Of a stretch of DNA of 64,000 nt, positions 1-7,814 are shown one piece after another. Position 1 is the first letter of the stretch. Every line of letters begins with the position of its first letter. Source of the DNA: Sphingosinicella sp. CPCC 101087 (GTDB lineage: Bacteria; Pseudomonadota; Alphaproteobacteria; Sphingomonadales; Sphingomonadaceae); the NCBI RefSeq assembly GCF_004151485.1, contig NZ_SBFF01000005.1:219001-283000 (forward strand). The letters run 5' to 3'. The notes beneath the pieces are model-generated. The model was not told where the DNA came from and searched no databases. It saw nothing but the letters and a program-made list of their open reading frames with translations. The position numbers were made by a program, and so were the translations under genes.

Positions 1-509
1 GTCCTGGCGCCTGCGGTCAGGCCATAGGCGCTGCCGGCGATGAGGTGGCCCTTCACCCCGCCTTCGACCCACTGCGGCAGATCATCGCCGGAATGGTGCG
101 AAAAGGATGGCGCGATTTCCTCGAGTTCGGTCGGCAGTGCGACCCAGGCCTGGATGCCGTGGATGCGATCGCCGCTTGCCCGCGCGCGCTCCAGCCGCTC
201 GCTGTGCGTGATGCCGCGACCGGCGACCATCCAGTTGACTTCTGCCGGCCTGATGGCTTGTTGGTATCCCAAACTGTCGCGGTGCATGATCTCGCCGGAG
301 AACAGGTAGCTCACCGTCGACAGGCCGATGTGCGGGTGCGGGCGGACGTCGAGACTGCGGTCCGCGCCGGCTGCGATGTCCACCGGGCCCATGTGATCGA
401 AGAAGATGAAGGGGCCGACCATGCGCCGCTTGGCGTACGGCAGCACCCGCCCAACCTCGAAACCGCCGCCGAGGTCGCGGCGCCGCTGATCAATGACCAT
501 CTCGATCAT
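1..509 (-). CDS. Pirin family protein (3' end outside window)
   Basis: About 169 codons are present; the gene runs off the left edge, so the C-terminal part is missing. The N-terminus reads like a pirin/YhaK bicupin: a GGGFEVGRVLPYAKRRMVGPF-like opening, then FFDHMGP, then HPHIGLSTVSYLF, which carries the metal-binding His pair of the first cupin, and later NWMVAGRGITHSER. Pirins are iron-binding cupins, some with quercetinase activity; the substrate here is unknown. The start at 509 has a strong GAGGAG ribosome-binding site. It lies 29 bp downstream of the isochorismatase-fold gene on the same strand, so the two are probably co-transcribed and under the divergent LysR at 1348. Confidence 0.85.
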   Translation of the reverse strand, partial: MIEMVIDQRRRDLGGGFEVGRVLPYAKRRMVGPFIFFDHMGPVDIAAGADRSLDVRPHPHIGLSTVSYLFSGEIMHRDSLGYQQAIRPAEVNWMVAGRGITHSERLERARASGDRIHGIQAWVALPTELEEIAPSFSHHSGDDLPQWVEGGVKGHLIAGSAYGLTAGAR

Positions 510-538
510 GTTCGTTCTCCTCGAGTCACCCGGCTCGA

Positions 539-1201
539 TCAGGCGCCCGCAGTCGGCGTGTCCGGCACCGGCGTGTTGAGCAACTGCTGCTCCCACAGAT
601 AAGCAATGCCGCTGCCGCCGAGGTGCGAAATCATGATCTCGGTCAGCTCTTCGACATGCTCGGTGCGCGCCCAGTCACGCTGCCATTCGCCGGCCAAAGC
701 CATCCAGGTCATCATGTTCACGCCAGCCGCAATCATGCGCTGGATGGCGACCTCGTGAGACTCGACCGTAACCCCGCCCGACGCGTCGGTGATCACGGTT
801 ACGTCCCAGCCTTCGCCGGCGGCCTGGATTGCTGGCATCGCCACGCAGACCTCGGTCCACAGGCCGGCGATGATCAGCTGCTTGCGGCCGGTCGCCTTGA
901 CCAGGTCCACCACCTTGCGGTCCTCCCAGGTGTTCACCCAGGTGTGGTCGATCACTTCCTGATCCGGGAAAACGTCGGTGATCTGCTTGAAGAGAAGACC
1001 GCCACGCGCCGCCAGCACGCTGGTGAGGATCGTGGGGACATTGAAAGCTTTTGCCAGTTTCGCTAGCGCGGCCGTGTTGTTGACTACGGTCTGAGGATCA
1101 TGGCTGCCCAGTCCCGCAAGCTGAAAAGCCTGGTGATCGATCAGAACGAGGACCGAATCCTCAGGACGGAGAAGTGAATCGAGCCCGTTGCGGAAGGTCA
1201 T
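539..1201 (-). CDS. Isochorismatase-fold cysteine hydrolase (YcaC-like)
   Basis: This 220-residue protein has the isochorismatase-like fold. Asp22 in VLVLIDHQ and Cys119 in GLWTEVCVAMP are the expected catalytic Asp and nucleophile. The NTWED segment and the internal MTWMALAGEWQRDW stretch resemble the YcaC-type branch, whose members are often annotated as hydrolases of unknown substrate. The start at 1201 is preceded by AGAGGA. It is the first gene of a probable two-gene operon with the pirin gene, divergent from a LysR gene across 146 bp. That layout suggests LysR control by a small aromatic or electrophilic inducer, which is inference from position only. Confidence 0.85.
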   Translation of the reverse strand: MTFRNGLDSLLRPEDSVLVLIDHQAFQLAGLGSHDPQTVVNNTAALAKLAKAFNVPTILTSVLAARGGLLFKQITDVFPDQEVIDHTWVNTWEDRKVVDLVKATGRKQLIIAGLWTEVCVAMPAIQAAGEGWDVTVITDASGGVTVESHEVAIQRMIAAGVNMMTWMALAGEWQRDWARTEHVEELTEIMISHLGGSGIAYLWEQQLLNTPVPDTPTAGA

Positions 1202-1309
1202 GAAAGTTCCTCTGCTGACGTAGGTTGAACCGGTTTGCGGGAGACACAGGTCGTTTTCGGCGTCGTCTCGGCCATCATTGCCATTCCCACTTTCGCCGGG
1301 GTAGCAGCC

Positions 1310-1342
1310 GTTCCCGATGTGCTGTGTCGCACGATGGGGAAC
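1310..1342. promoter_or_regulatory. Candidate LysR operator (interrupted palindrome)
   Basis: GTTCCC-N3-GTGC-N6-GCAC-N4-GGGAAC forms a two-part dyad in the gap between the divergent isochorismatase-fold and LysR genes. It ends 5 bp before the LysR ATG at 1348. The position suits autoregulation. No binding data exist; this is a reading of symmetry only. Confidence 0.4.
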
Positions 1343-1347
1343 GCCGG

Positions 1348-2229
1348 ATGGATATCGAGGCCTTGCGGACCTTCGTTGAGGTCGCCGATGCGGGCGGCGT
1401 CACACCCGCCGCGCGGCGGCTCGGCATATCCAAGTCGATGGTCAGCCGCCGGCTGCTGCGCCTTGAAACGGAGCTCGGAGTGCAGCTTCTATCCCGGACG
1501 ACAAGGGGGGCTGCGCTGACAGAGGCGGGGGTCACGTTCCGGGACCATGCTGCCAAGGTGTGCGTCGAAATCGACATTGCGAAGGAGGCCATCATGCCGG
1601 CCGGCGAGCTGCGCGGTCGCCTGCGCGTCGCTGCGCCGCTCTCCTTCGGCCCGACCCACTTCGCGGTGGTGCTCGCGGAACTTGCGAAGCGGCATCCGGA
1701 ACTGCACGTCCACGCCTGCTACACCGACCGCTTCGTGGACCTGATTGCGGAAGGGTTCGATTGCGCCATTCGCGTCGGCTTCCTCGCAGACTCCAACCTG
1801 GTCGCGCGGCGCATCGGGCCGATCCAGGCCCTGCTCGTGGCAAGTCCGGACTATATCGCCGAACATGGAGCGCCGGGGACGCCGGAAGAGCTCGTCACCC
1901 ACCAAGCCGTCATGCAGGGCACCGAAAGCTGGCCTTTGACGGTCGATGGCAAGGTCGTCATGGTGAAGCCGCAGGGCCGGTTCAAAGGCGATAACGGCGT
2001 TGCTCTGGTCGCGGCGGCGTTGGCGGGACTTGGCATTGCCGCCCTGCCTGTCGACCTGATCTCCGAGCACCTGGACTCGGGCGCGCTCGTTCCCGTGATG
2101 CCTCGCTATCCTATCCCCGAGATCGGCATCTATGTGGTGCGGCCGCCGGGTCAGCATCCGGCTCGCAAAATCCGGGTGCTCACCGAGATGCTTATCGAAT
2201 GCTTCGGCGGGCAGGCCGCCAAAGGGTAG
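1348..2229 (+). CDS. LysR-family transcriptional regulator
   Basis: This 293-residue protein has the usual LysR layout. An N-terminal winged HTH (MDIEALRTFVEVADAGG, then TPAARRLGISKSMVSRRL, then LLSRTTRGAALTEAG) is followed by a periplasmic-binding-like effector domain from about residue 90. An in-frame upstream start at 1225 exists, but it adds 41 residues with no family match, so I use the ATG at 1348. The protein resembles the branch often divergent from small redox enzymes. It faces the isochorismatase-fold/pirin operon and is its likely regulator; the inducer is unknown. Confidence 0.9.
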   Translation: MDIEALRTFVEVADAGGVTPAARRLGISKSMVSRRLLRLETELGVQLLSRTTRGAALTEAGVTFRDHAAKVCVEIDIAKEAIMPAGELRGRLRVAAPLSFGPTHFAVVLAELAKRHPELHVHACYTDRFVDLIAEGFDCAIRVGFLADSNLVARRIGPIQALLVASPDYIAEHGAPGTPEELVTHQAVMQGTESWPLTVDGKVVMVKPQGRFKGDNGVALVAAALAGLGIAALPVDLISEHLDSGALVPVMPRYPIPEIGIYVVRPPGQHPARKIRVLTEMLIECFGGQAAKG

Positions 2230-2435
2230 AGGCCGCGCGGTGCTGCAAAAGCAGCGTTCCTGATCCGACGACACAGCGTCTCATGATCTGGCGCTACCCC
2301 AGCCCGTGCGGGAATGGCAGTCTTGGGCAACCGCCATAGCCGTCGGTGCGGCCTTATTTTGGCCGCTCCCAACAGCAGCGCACATCCTCGTGGCCACCCG
2401 GTCTTGAGAGTTTTTGGGATCGGGAGGTCTGTAAC

Positions 2436-4178
2436 TTGGCAGAGGCCAGCCTGGGACAGATGATCGGACCGGCTGTGGCGCTCATGGGCGCTGCAGTGGT
2501 TGCGGTGCCCTTGTTCCGGCGGTTCGGTCTCAGCTCGGTGCTCGGCTATTTCGCCGCCGGCCTATTGGTTGGCCCCTCGGTGCTCGGACTCTTCGCCGAT
2601 GCGCAGTCCATCCTTCATTTCTCCGAGCTCGGGGTGGTGATGTTCCTGTTCGTGATCGGACTGGAGCTGCGCCCCTATAAGCTGTGGGCGATGCGCGGCG
2701 AGATCTTCGGCCTCGGCCTCGCTCAGGTTGCGCTGGCGACCCTCGCCTTGTCGCTGACCGGTGCGCTGATCTTCGGCCTGTCGCCGCCGACAGCCTTCGT
2801 CGCCGGTGCGGGCTTCGTCCTCTCATCGACGGCCGTTATCATGTCGGTGCTGCAGGATAGAGGAGAGGCTTCCAGCGGCGAAGGCCGGAAATCGATCGCC
2901 ATCCTCCTGTTCGAGGACCTGATGATCGTACCACTCCTGGCGGTCGTGGCCTTCATGTCGCCGCTGTCGCACGGGCAGATGGTCTGGAAGGACGGCCTCG
3001 TGGCGCTTGCAGCGCTTCTTCTCCTGCTGGGGGTGTCGCGCTGGGGTCTCAATCCATTCTTCGCCCTGCTGGCGCGGGCGCGGGCTCGCGAGGTTTTGAC
3101 GGCCGGCGCCCTGCTCGTGGTCCTGGGCGCGGCGCTGCTGATGGACGCCGTCGGCCTCTCGATGGCGATGGGCGCGTTTCTCGCCGGGGTGATGCTTTCC
3201 AGTTCGAGCTATCGACATCAGATCGAAAGCGACGTCGAGCCATTCCGCGGGCTGTTGATGGGCCTGTTCTTTCTGGCTGTCGGCATGTCCCTCGATCTTT
3301 CCGTCGTCGCAGCTGAATGGCAGCTTCTCATGGCGCTGCTGGCCGCATTCACGATTGCCAAGGGCACCGTGGTCTATGCTGTCGCCCGGCTGTTCAGGAG
3401 TTCCAGCCCCCAGGCGCTGCATCGCACGTCGATGTTCCTGCAGGGTGGCGAATTCGCCTTCGTCCTGTACGCCGCCGCGACCTCCGCCGGTGTGATCGGC
3501 GAACGGGAGAACGCGCTGTTCGCCACGGTCGTCATCCTATCGATGGTGCTAACCCCGCTCCTCATGATTATCGCCGATCGCTCGATCCGGACGGAGGCAT
3601 CGATGGCCGGCATAGATGCCGCACAAAATCTTGCGGGTCGCATTCTTGTCATCGGATTCGGCCGCTTCGGGCAGATCGCGTCGCAGGCGCTTCTGGCAAA
3701 AGGCGTGCACCTCAGCGTTATCGATAACAATCCAGATCGGATTCGCGAGGCCGCGCGATACGGGTTCAAGGTCTTCTTCGGCGACGGTGCCCGGCTCGAC
3801 ACCTTACGCCATTCGGGCGCTCTCGACGCAGACGCGATCATGGTCTGCATCGATGATCCGAAGTCGGCGATGCAGATCGTCGGGCTCGTCCACCACGAAT
3901 TCCCCCAGGCGCGGCTTGTGGTTCGGAGCTACGATCGGGACCACGCCGTGGAGTTGATACGCGCCGGCGTCGACTATCAGATCCGGGAAACGGTCGAGTC
4001 AGCTTATCTGATGGGCGCGGAAGGCCTGCGGGCCCTTGGCTTCGCCGAAGCCGACATAGCAGATGCGGTAGCGGACATCCGCCGCCGGGATGCCGAGCGT
4101 CTGGCTGAGCAGGTCCAGGGCGATGCAATGTCGGGTCTCGACCATATGCTTTTGCAACCGATTGCCGAGCGGCGCTGA
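2436..4178 (+). CDS. CPA2 cation:proton antiporter with RCK domain (KefB/KefC/YbaL type)
   Basis: The 580-residue product has a hydrophobic Na+/H+-exchanger domain (about residues 8-385). A cytoplasmic TrkA-N/RCK nucleotide-binding domain follows from about residue 401 (LVIGFGRFGQIASQ, then IDNNPDRI and FFGDGARLD). Such proteins exchange K+ or Na+ for H+ across the inner membrane, gated by NAD(H) or thiols. I choose TTG at 2436: GGAGGT at 2423-2428 sits 7 bp upstream, and the resulting start aligns with the paralogue at 29321. The open frame reaches back to 2346 and another ATG lies at 2460. A small GNAT gene follows on the same strand. Confidence 0.9.
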   Translation: MAEASLGQMIGPAVALMGAAVVAVPLFRRFGLSSVLGYFAAGLLVGPSVLGLFADAQSILHFSELGVVMFLFVIGLELRPYKLWAMRGEIFGLGLAQVALATLALSLTGALIFGLSPPTAFVAGAGFVLSSTAVIMSVLQDRGEASSGEGRKSIAILLFEDLMIVPLLAVVAFMSPLSHGQMVWKDGLVALAALLLLLGVSRWGLNPFFALLARARAREVLTAGALLVVLGAALLMDAVGLSMAMGAFLAGVMLSSSSYRHQIESDVEPFRGLLMGLFFLAVGMSLDLSVVAAEWQLLMALLAAFTIAKGTVVYAVARLFRSSSPQALHRTSMFLQGGEFAFVLYAAATSAGVIGERENALFATVVILSMVLTPLLMIIADRSIRTEASMAGIDAAQNLAGRILVIGFGRFGQIASQALLAKGVHLSVIDNNPDRIREAARYGFKVFFGDGARLDTLRHSGALDADAIMVCIDDPKSAMQIVGLVHHEFPQARLVVRSYDRDHAVELIRAGVDYQIRETVESAYLMGAEGLRALGFAEADIADAVADIRRRDAERLAEQVQGDAMSGLDHMLLQPIAERR

Positions 4179-4258
4179 GATGACCGGCGCAGAGGCCACC
4201 GGGGGGCTCGCTCGATTATGCTATTGCCGCGGCTGCATACGTTGGAAGGGAAGAAGAA

Positions 4259-4582
4259 ATGAGCGAAGTTCGTGACAATCCGAGCCGCAACAGGTTCGAG
4301 ATCGACCTCGGTGACGGCGCGTTCGCCATTGCCGATTACAACCTTCTGACCGGCAAGATCATGTTCACTCACACGGAAGTCCCGGAAGGTCACGAAGGGG
4401 AAGGCCTCGGCAGCGCGCTGATTCGTGCCGGACTCAGCGCCGCGCGCGAGCGCGGCCTGAAGGTCATCCCGATCTGCCCATTCTTCGCGGCCTACATGCA
4501 AAAGCATTCGGAGGAGCATGATCTGCTCGACAACGCTTGGCGCACCCGCTTTGGCCTGGAACCCTCGGCCGCGACGAACTAG
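4259..4582 (+). CDS. Small GNAT-fold N-acetyltransferase (YidJ/COG2388 type)
   Basis: The 107-residue protein is a minimal acetyltransferase: NRFEIDLGDGAFAIADY, then HTEVPEGHEGEGLGSALIRAGLSAARE (the acetyl-CoA loop, with the G-x-G-x-G/A pattern), then VIPICPFFAAYMQKH. These features match the short GCN5-related family often paired with other genes in operons; substrates are mostly unknown. A purine-rich ribosome-binding site (GGAAGGGAAGAAGA) directly precedes the ATG. It lies 80 bp after the CPA2 antiporter and may be co-transcribed with it. Confidence 0.85.
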   Translation: MSEVRDNPSRNRFEIDLGDGAFAIADYNLLTGKIMFTHTEVPEGHEGEGLGSALIRAGLSAARERGLKVIPICPFFAAYMQKHSEEHDLLDNAWRTRFGLEPSAATN

Positions 4583-4864
4583 TTCAACGGGTCTGCGGCA
4601 CAGCCGCCGGGTACGGGATGGAGTGGCCTTCCGACGTCCCCCGCTTTAGCCCCCCAGAATCGCTGCGCTTCCATGAGCGTGATTCGGTTGGATAGGGATC
4701 TCCTGGCCGACCGCGGACCTCCGCGATCATAAAGGGTTTGCGCCCCGTTTGCGGTCATTCTGGGTTGTCATGGGGCTGCCGTAGGGAAGACGTACGACAC
4801 GGGCCCTGAAAAGCAGACACTCGTTGAATCGTCGGGATATCCAGGCCGTTGGCGCTGAGCTTTG

Positions 4865-5407
4865 CTAGGCGGGCCCCTGGTCTGCCTCTCTGCATTTCGA
4901 GAGAATATCGTCGACGACACGGGCGATCGGCGGAGTAGTGTCAATGCTGATCGCATTTTTCGGAACATCCTCTTTCGTCGCGTACAAACGAGCAATGAGT
5001 TCCCGTTCCTCTGGTTTTCCGCCGAAGTCAGTCGGGTCCAGTGCCACCCGCTCTTCGATCCGCCGATTCATTGTGTCAAAGTCGACTTCCAAGACAAATA
5101 CTCCGTCAAGCAAGTCGATGAATTTTGAAGAATTCCTGGAACTGCCGCAGAAAAAGGTGACGGCTTCATCCTGGTTGGCGATGTAGGCTTTTACTTTCTC
5201 TACATCCCAGATGTGGTGTTTGGATATCCAGACAGCCGTCGGTGTACCGGCCTCCGGAGCTACCGGTAGTCCCGTCTCCGGATCGCCTCGATAGGCTAAT
5301 TCCCGGTCGCCATGAATGGCCTGGTAGCCGCGCCGCTGCAATTCCGTGGCGACTGCCGTCTTGCCGGCGCCTGAAACGCCCTCGATCAAATAGTTTCTAA
5401 TGCCCAT
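4865..5407 (-). CDS. P-loop NTPase, nucleoside-kinase-like
   Basis: The 180-residue protein opens with LIEGVSGAGKTAVATEL, a Walker A loop (GVSGAGKT, residues 10-17). A HGDRELAYRGDPETG segment and an ERVALDPTDFGGKPEERE lid-like region follow. This is the pattern of short AAA_18-type proteins annotated as nucleoside kinases. Phosphoryl transfer to a small acceptor is likely, but the acceptor cannot be named. By eye the base composition is clearly less GC-rich than the flanks, with stretches near 50 percent, and the gene stands alone between two poorly coding gaps. Both points suggest recent acquisition. Confidence 0.75.
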   Translation of the reverse strand: MGIRNYLIEGVSGAGKTAVATELQRRGYQAIHGDRELAYRGDPETGLPVAPEAGTPTAVWISKHHIWDVEKVKAYIANQDEAVTFFCGSSRNSSKFIDLLDGVFVLEVDFDTMNRRIEERVALDPTDFGGKPEERELIARLYATKEDVPKNAISIDTTPPIARVVDDILSKCREADQGPA

Positions 5408-5948
5408 GGCTACTCCGATTGATCGGCCAAGATCGGCGCTTGGCCGTTGCGGCGCAAGATCCCGGTAGCTGGGCTGCTGCGCCTCATGGGCACAGTGGGT
5501 CGGTAGTGGACGCTCATAAAGGGCTGTCTGCGCATCCGCTTCTCATCCCCAGCCTGGAAGCAGACCGTCGGCTACCGACCACTGCCAGACATCCAAGACA
5601 GGCGAAATTCTGCCGTCAGAGCCGCGGCAACGAGATTTCCCAATGATCTGAGTGTCCATTTGTCGCCTGTGGGGCACCACTGCCAGGACTCGCATTGAGA
5701 AGCCAATTTCCGGCACCTGCGCAGACCGTTTCCGACGCACTGCGTTCGGCCAGGGGAAGCGACGGCCGCGCGCAATGGTCGATACGGTCCGTCGAGCGCC
5801 CGACGTGCCGCTCGTGCGCCGTGCGGGGCGGCAAGGCCGTCACGAGCGCGGGCCCAGGCGCGGAGCTTGAACGCGCTTGGGCAACTGCATGAACGAAGGT
5901 CGGGGCGACCGCCGGCAGGGACATTTGCATCATCATGCAGGCGCTGCA
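5408..5948. other. 541-bp gap without an intact gene
   Basis: No open frame here has a convincing product. On the minus strand, 5641-5700 reads ...WCPTGDKWTLRSLGN. This resembles the N-terminal GDKWTL motif of HxlR-family regulators but is not followed by the rest of the domain, so it is at best a remnant. The 3' edge carries the 16-bp tandem repeat described separately. The gap and the lower-GC kinase gene beside it look like a small accessory patch. Confidence 0.5.
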
Positions 5949-5962
5949 TCATGCAGGCGCTG
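5931..5962. repeat. Tandem duplication of a 16-bp unit
   Basis: CATCATGCAGGCGCTG occurs twice back to back (5931-5946 and 5947-5962), followed by a third degenerate partial copy (GTGATGCAG). The repeat spans the stop codon of the GlxA/AraC gene, so the terminal residues HHAAPA and the stop lie within repeat units. Confidence 0.85.
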
Positions 5963-6923
5963 CGTGATGCAGCTCGCGGAACAATATCGGGGAGACACCA
6001 AATCGGCGCTCGAAAGCTTTCGAGAGCCGCGCAGGGGACAGGCCGACCTGAAGGGCGATCGCCTTGAGCGACAAACCCTGCGAAAGTAGCAGCCGAGCGG
6101 CATCGAGCCGGAGCGTCTCAACGAATCGGGCGGGTGTCACCCCGGTCGCGTCGACGAACTTACGATAGAAGCTTCGCTCGCTGAGGCCGGCCCGCGCCGC
6201 GAGGCTGGGGACATCCAAAGCCGCGCTCAAGTTCTCGTGGGCCCAATCGATCAATTCGGCGAACGGGCTGTCTCCTCGCGACTGGGCCGTCAGCAGGGAG
6301 CTGAACTGCGACTGGTAGCCGGGCCGCCGGGCATAAAGGACCAATCGCTTGGCGGCCTGGCTCACGATTGCGGGTCCGACATCCTCGCACGCCATCGCCA
6401 AGGCCATGTCGATTCCGGCCGTTACGCCAGCCGACGTCCATAGCTTTCCATCATTCACATAAAGCGCTTCGGAATCGACCTGTACCGACGGGTAGAGCCT
6501 CGCGAGCCGGGCGCATGCGGCCCAGTGCGTCGCAGCACGCTTTCCGTCCAGAAGTCCGAGCGCCGCCAGCAGAAATGCGCCGGAGCAAACCGACCCGACC
6601 CGCTCGGTCGAGCGCGCGCAGTCGAGGATCCAGCGACTCAGCCGAGGCTCGTCCATCGCAGCCCGTACGTTCCCGGCCTCGGCGCCTGCGATCAGAAGCG
6701 TACCGATCCGGGCCGGGGCTGCCTCCAAGGCGATGCTATGCAGAGCCACCCCACTGGAGCTGCCGATCGGCCCTCCGCTCACAGAGAGCACATTCAGAGC
6801 GTAAAAGGGTTTGCTGCCGGCTTGGCCAAGAACGTGATTGGCAGCATCGAACACGGCAATCGGGCCGGTGGCGTCGAGCAACTCGAAGCCAGGATAGACC
6901 AACAAAGCAACCGTGTGCGTCAT
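5949..6923 (-). CDS. GlxA-type AraC-family regulator (DJ-1/PfpI + AraC HTH)
   Basis: The N-terminal half is a DJ-1/PfpI-like domain: VALLVYPGFELLDATGPIAVF at the start, then RVGSVCSGAFLLAALGLLDGKRAATHW, including the nucleophile-elbow Cys. The C-terminal 100 residues carry two AraC helix-turn-helices (LAARAGLSERSFYRKF and IALQVGLSPARLSKAF). This architecture defines GlxA/FtrA/CdhR-type regulators, many of which sense nitrogenous or aldehyde metabolites. I prefer ATG 6923 (324 residues), which begins at the conserved MTHTVALL. An upstream GTG at 6959 is open, but it overlaps a candidate operator. It is divergent from the membrane-protein gene at 7032. Confidence 0.85.
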   Translation of the reverse strand: MTHTVALLVYPGFELLDATGPIAVFDAANHVLGQAGSKPFYALNVLSVSGGPIGSSSGVALHSIALEAAPARIGTLLIAGAEAGNVRAAMDEPRLSRWILDCARSTERVGSVCSGAFLLAALGLLDGKRAATHWAACARLARLYPSVQVDSEALYVNDGKLWTSAGVTAGIDMALAMACEDVGPAIVSQAAKRLVLYARRPGYQSQFSSLLTAQSRGDSPFAELIDWAHENLSAALDVPSLAARAGLSERSFYRKFVDATGVTPARFVETLRLDAARLLLSQGLSLKAIALQVGLSPARLSKAFERRFGVSPILFRELHHAAPA

Positions 6924-6944
6924 TGGCAGGATCTCGCAGCTTTT

Positions 6945-6958
6945 TGGCATTTCTGCCA
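6945..6958. promoter_or_regulatory. Candidate operator TGGCA-N4-TGCCA
   Basis: A perfect 5+5 dyad lies in the gap between the divergent GlxA-type regulator and the membrane-protein gene. TGGC-containing half-sites are known for several GlxA-like AraC regulators. The assignment is inference from sequence and position. Confidence 0.35.
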
Positions 6959-7031
6959 CATCGGCTTGCGATTACACCTTCAGAATTCAGCCGCAAGCAG
7001 GCCAAAGCTCTGCCAGGCAGGAGTGCTCGCC

Positions 7032-7655
7032 ATGAATTCGTCACGCCAGGGGCTGACGCCCCAACCGCCGTCCGCGGGTCCGACGGCGCCCAACGATGCA
7101 AAGGGCAATATCTCGGCAGCGATCCGTTGGTGGCCGGCCTTGGCGGGACTTGCCTTCGGCCTGTTCGTCGCGCGAGACCTGTTCGACGGCACTGAAAGCG
7201 GAGCCGACCTGGGCGCCATCGTCGCCGCATCGGGGCTTGTCTATCTCGGCGCCGCGGCCCTCCACAGACGGTGGACCGCCTGGCCCGTCTTCTTCCTGTC
7301 GGTTCTCGTCATCGCGGCGGCGAAGACTGCCCGGATCGGTGCCGGCGCGACCTGGATTCTCCTGGGGCTGGCCGGGTTGTTCTTCGCGTGGGGCCTCCTG
7401 CACGATGTGCGTCGCTCCAGCTTCTCGGCCCAGGCGATCGGAATGGCCGTCTTCGGCACGCTGGCTGCCACCGTCTTGGTCCTCGACCACGTGACGGGGG
7501 CCTATCTGGTCGCAGCCGGTCTCTTGCTCCACGCCGCCTGGGACGCCTACCATTTCCGCGCGAACAGGGCCGTGATACGCTCGATGTCCGAATTCTGCTT
7601 CGTGCTCGACATCGCGCTGGCCGCCGCCATCGTGATCACCACATCGGGCGATTGA
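7032..7655 (+). CDS. Hypothetical integral membrane protein
   Basis: I do not recognise the family. The 207-residue product has a polar N-terminus of about 30 residues, then six or seven hydrophobic segments (for example WWPALAGLAFGLFVARDL, LGAIVAASGLVYLGAAAL, ATWILLGLAGLFFAWGLL). A polar patch, HAAWDAYHFRANRAVIRS, lies before the last helix. The longer open frame back to 6525 is antisense to the GlxA gene and lacks family-like sequence, so I use ATG 7032. Because it is divergent from the GlxA-type regulator, it is the likely regulated target. Confidence 0.7.
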   Translation: MNSSRQGLTPQPPSAGPTAPNDAKGNISAAIRWWPALAGLAFGLFVARDLFDGTESGADLGAIVAASGLVYLGAAALHRRWTAWPVFFLSVLVIAAAKTARIGAGATWILLGLAGLFFAWGLLHDVRRSSFSAQAIGMAVFGTLAATVLVLDHVTGAYLVAAGLLLHAAWDAYHFRANRAVIRSMSEFCFVLDIALAAAIVITTSGD

Positions 7656-7814
7656 GGCGGGTCATCACCCCGGCTTTCGAGCGCAAGCCGTTCCGAGTTC
7701 ATCCCGGCTGTGACGGCAGTGCATCGTGCGGATGGCGGTGGTGAAACCCTTCCAGCGCGCGCACACCGAACAAAGGGTTGTTCCCCCACGCGCCGGCAGA
7801 GGTTATCGATCGCC

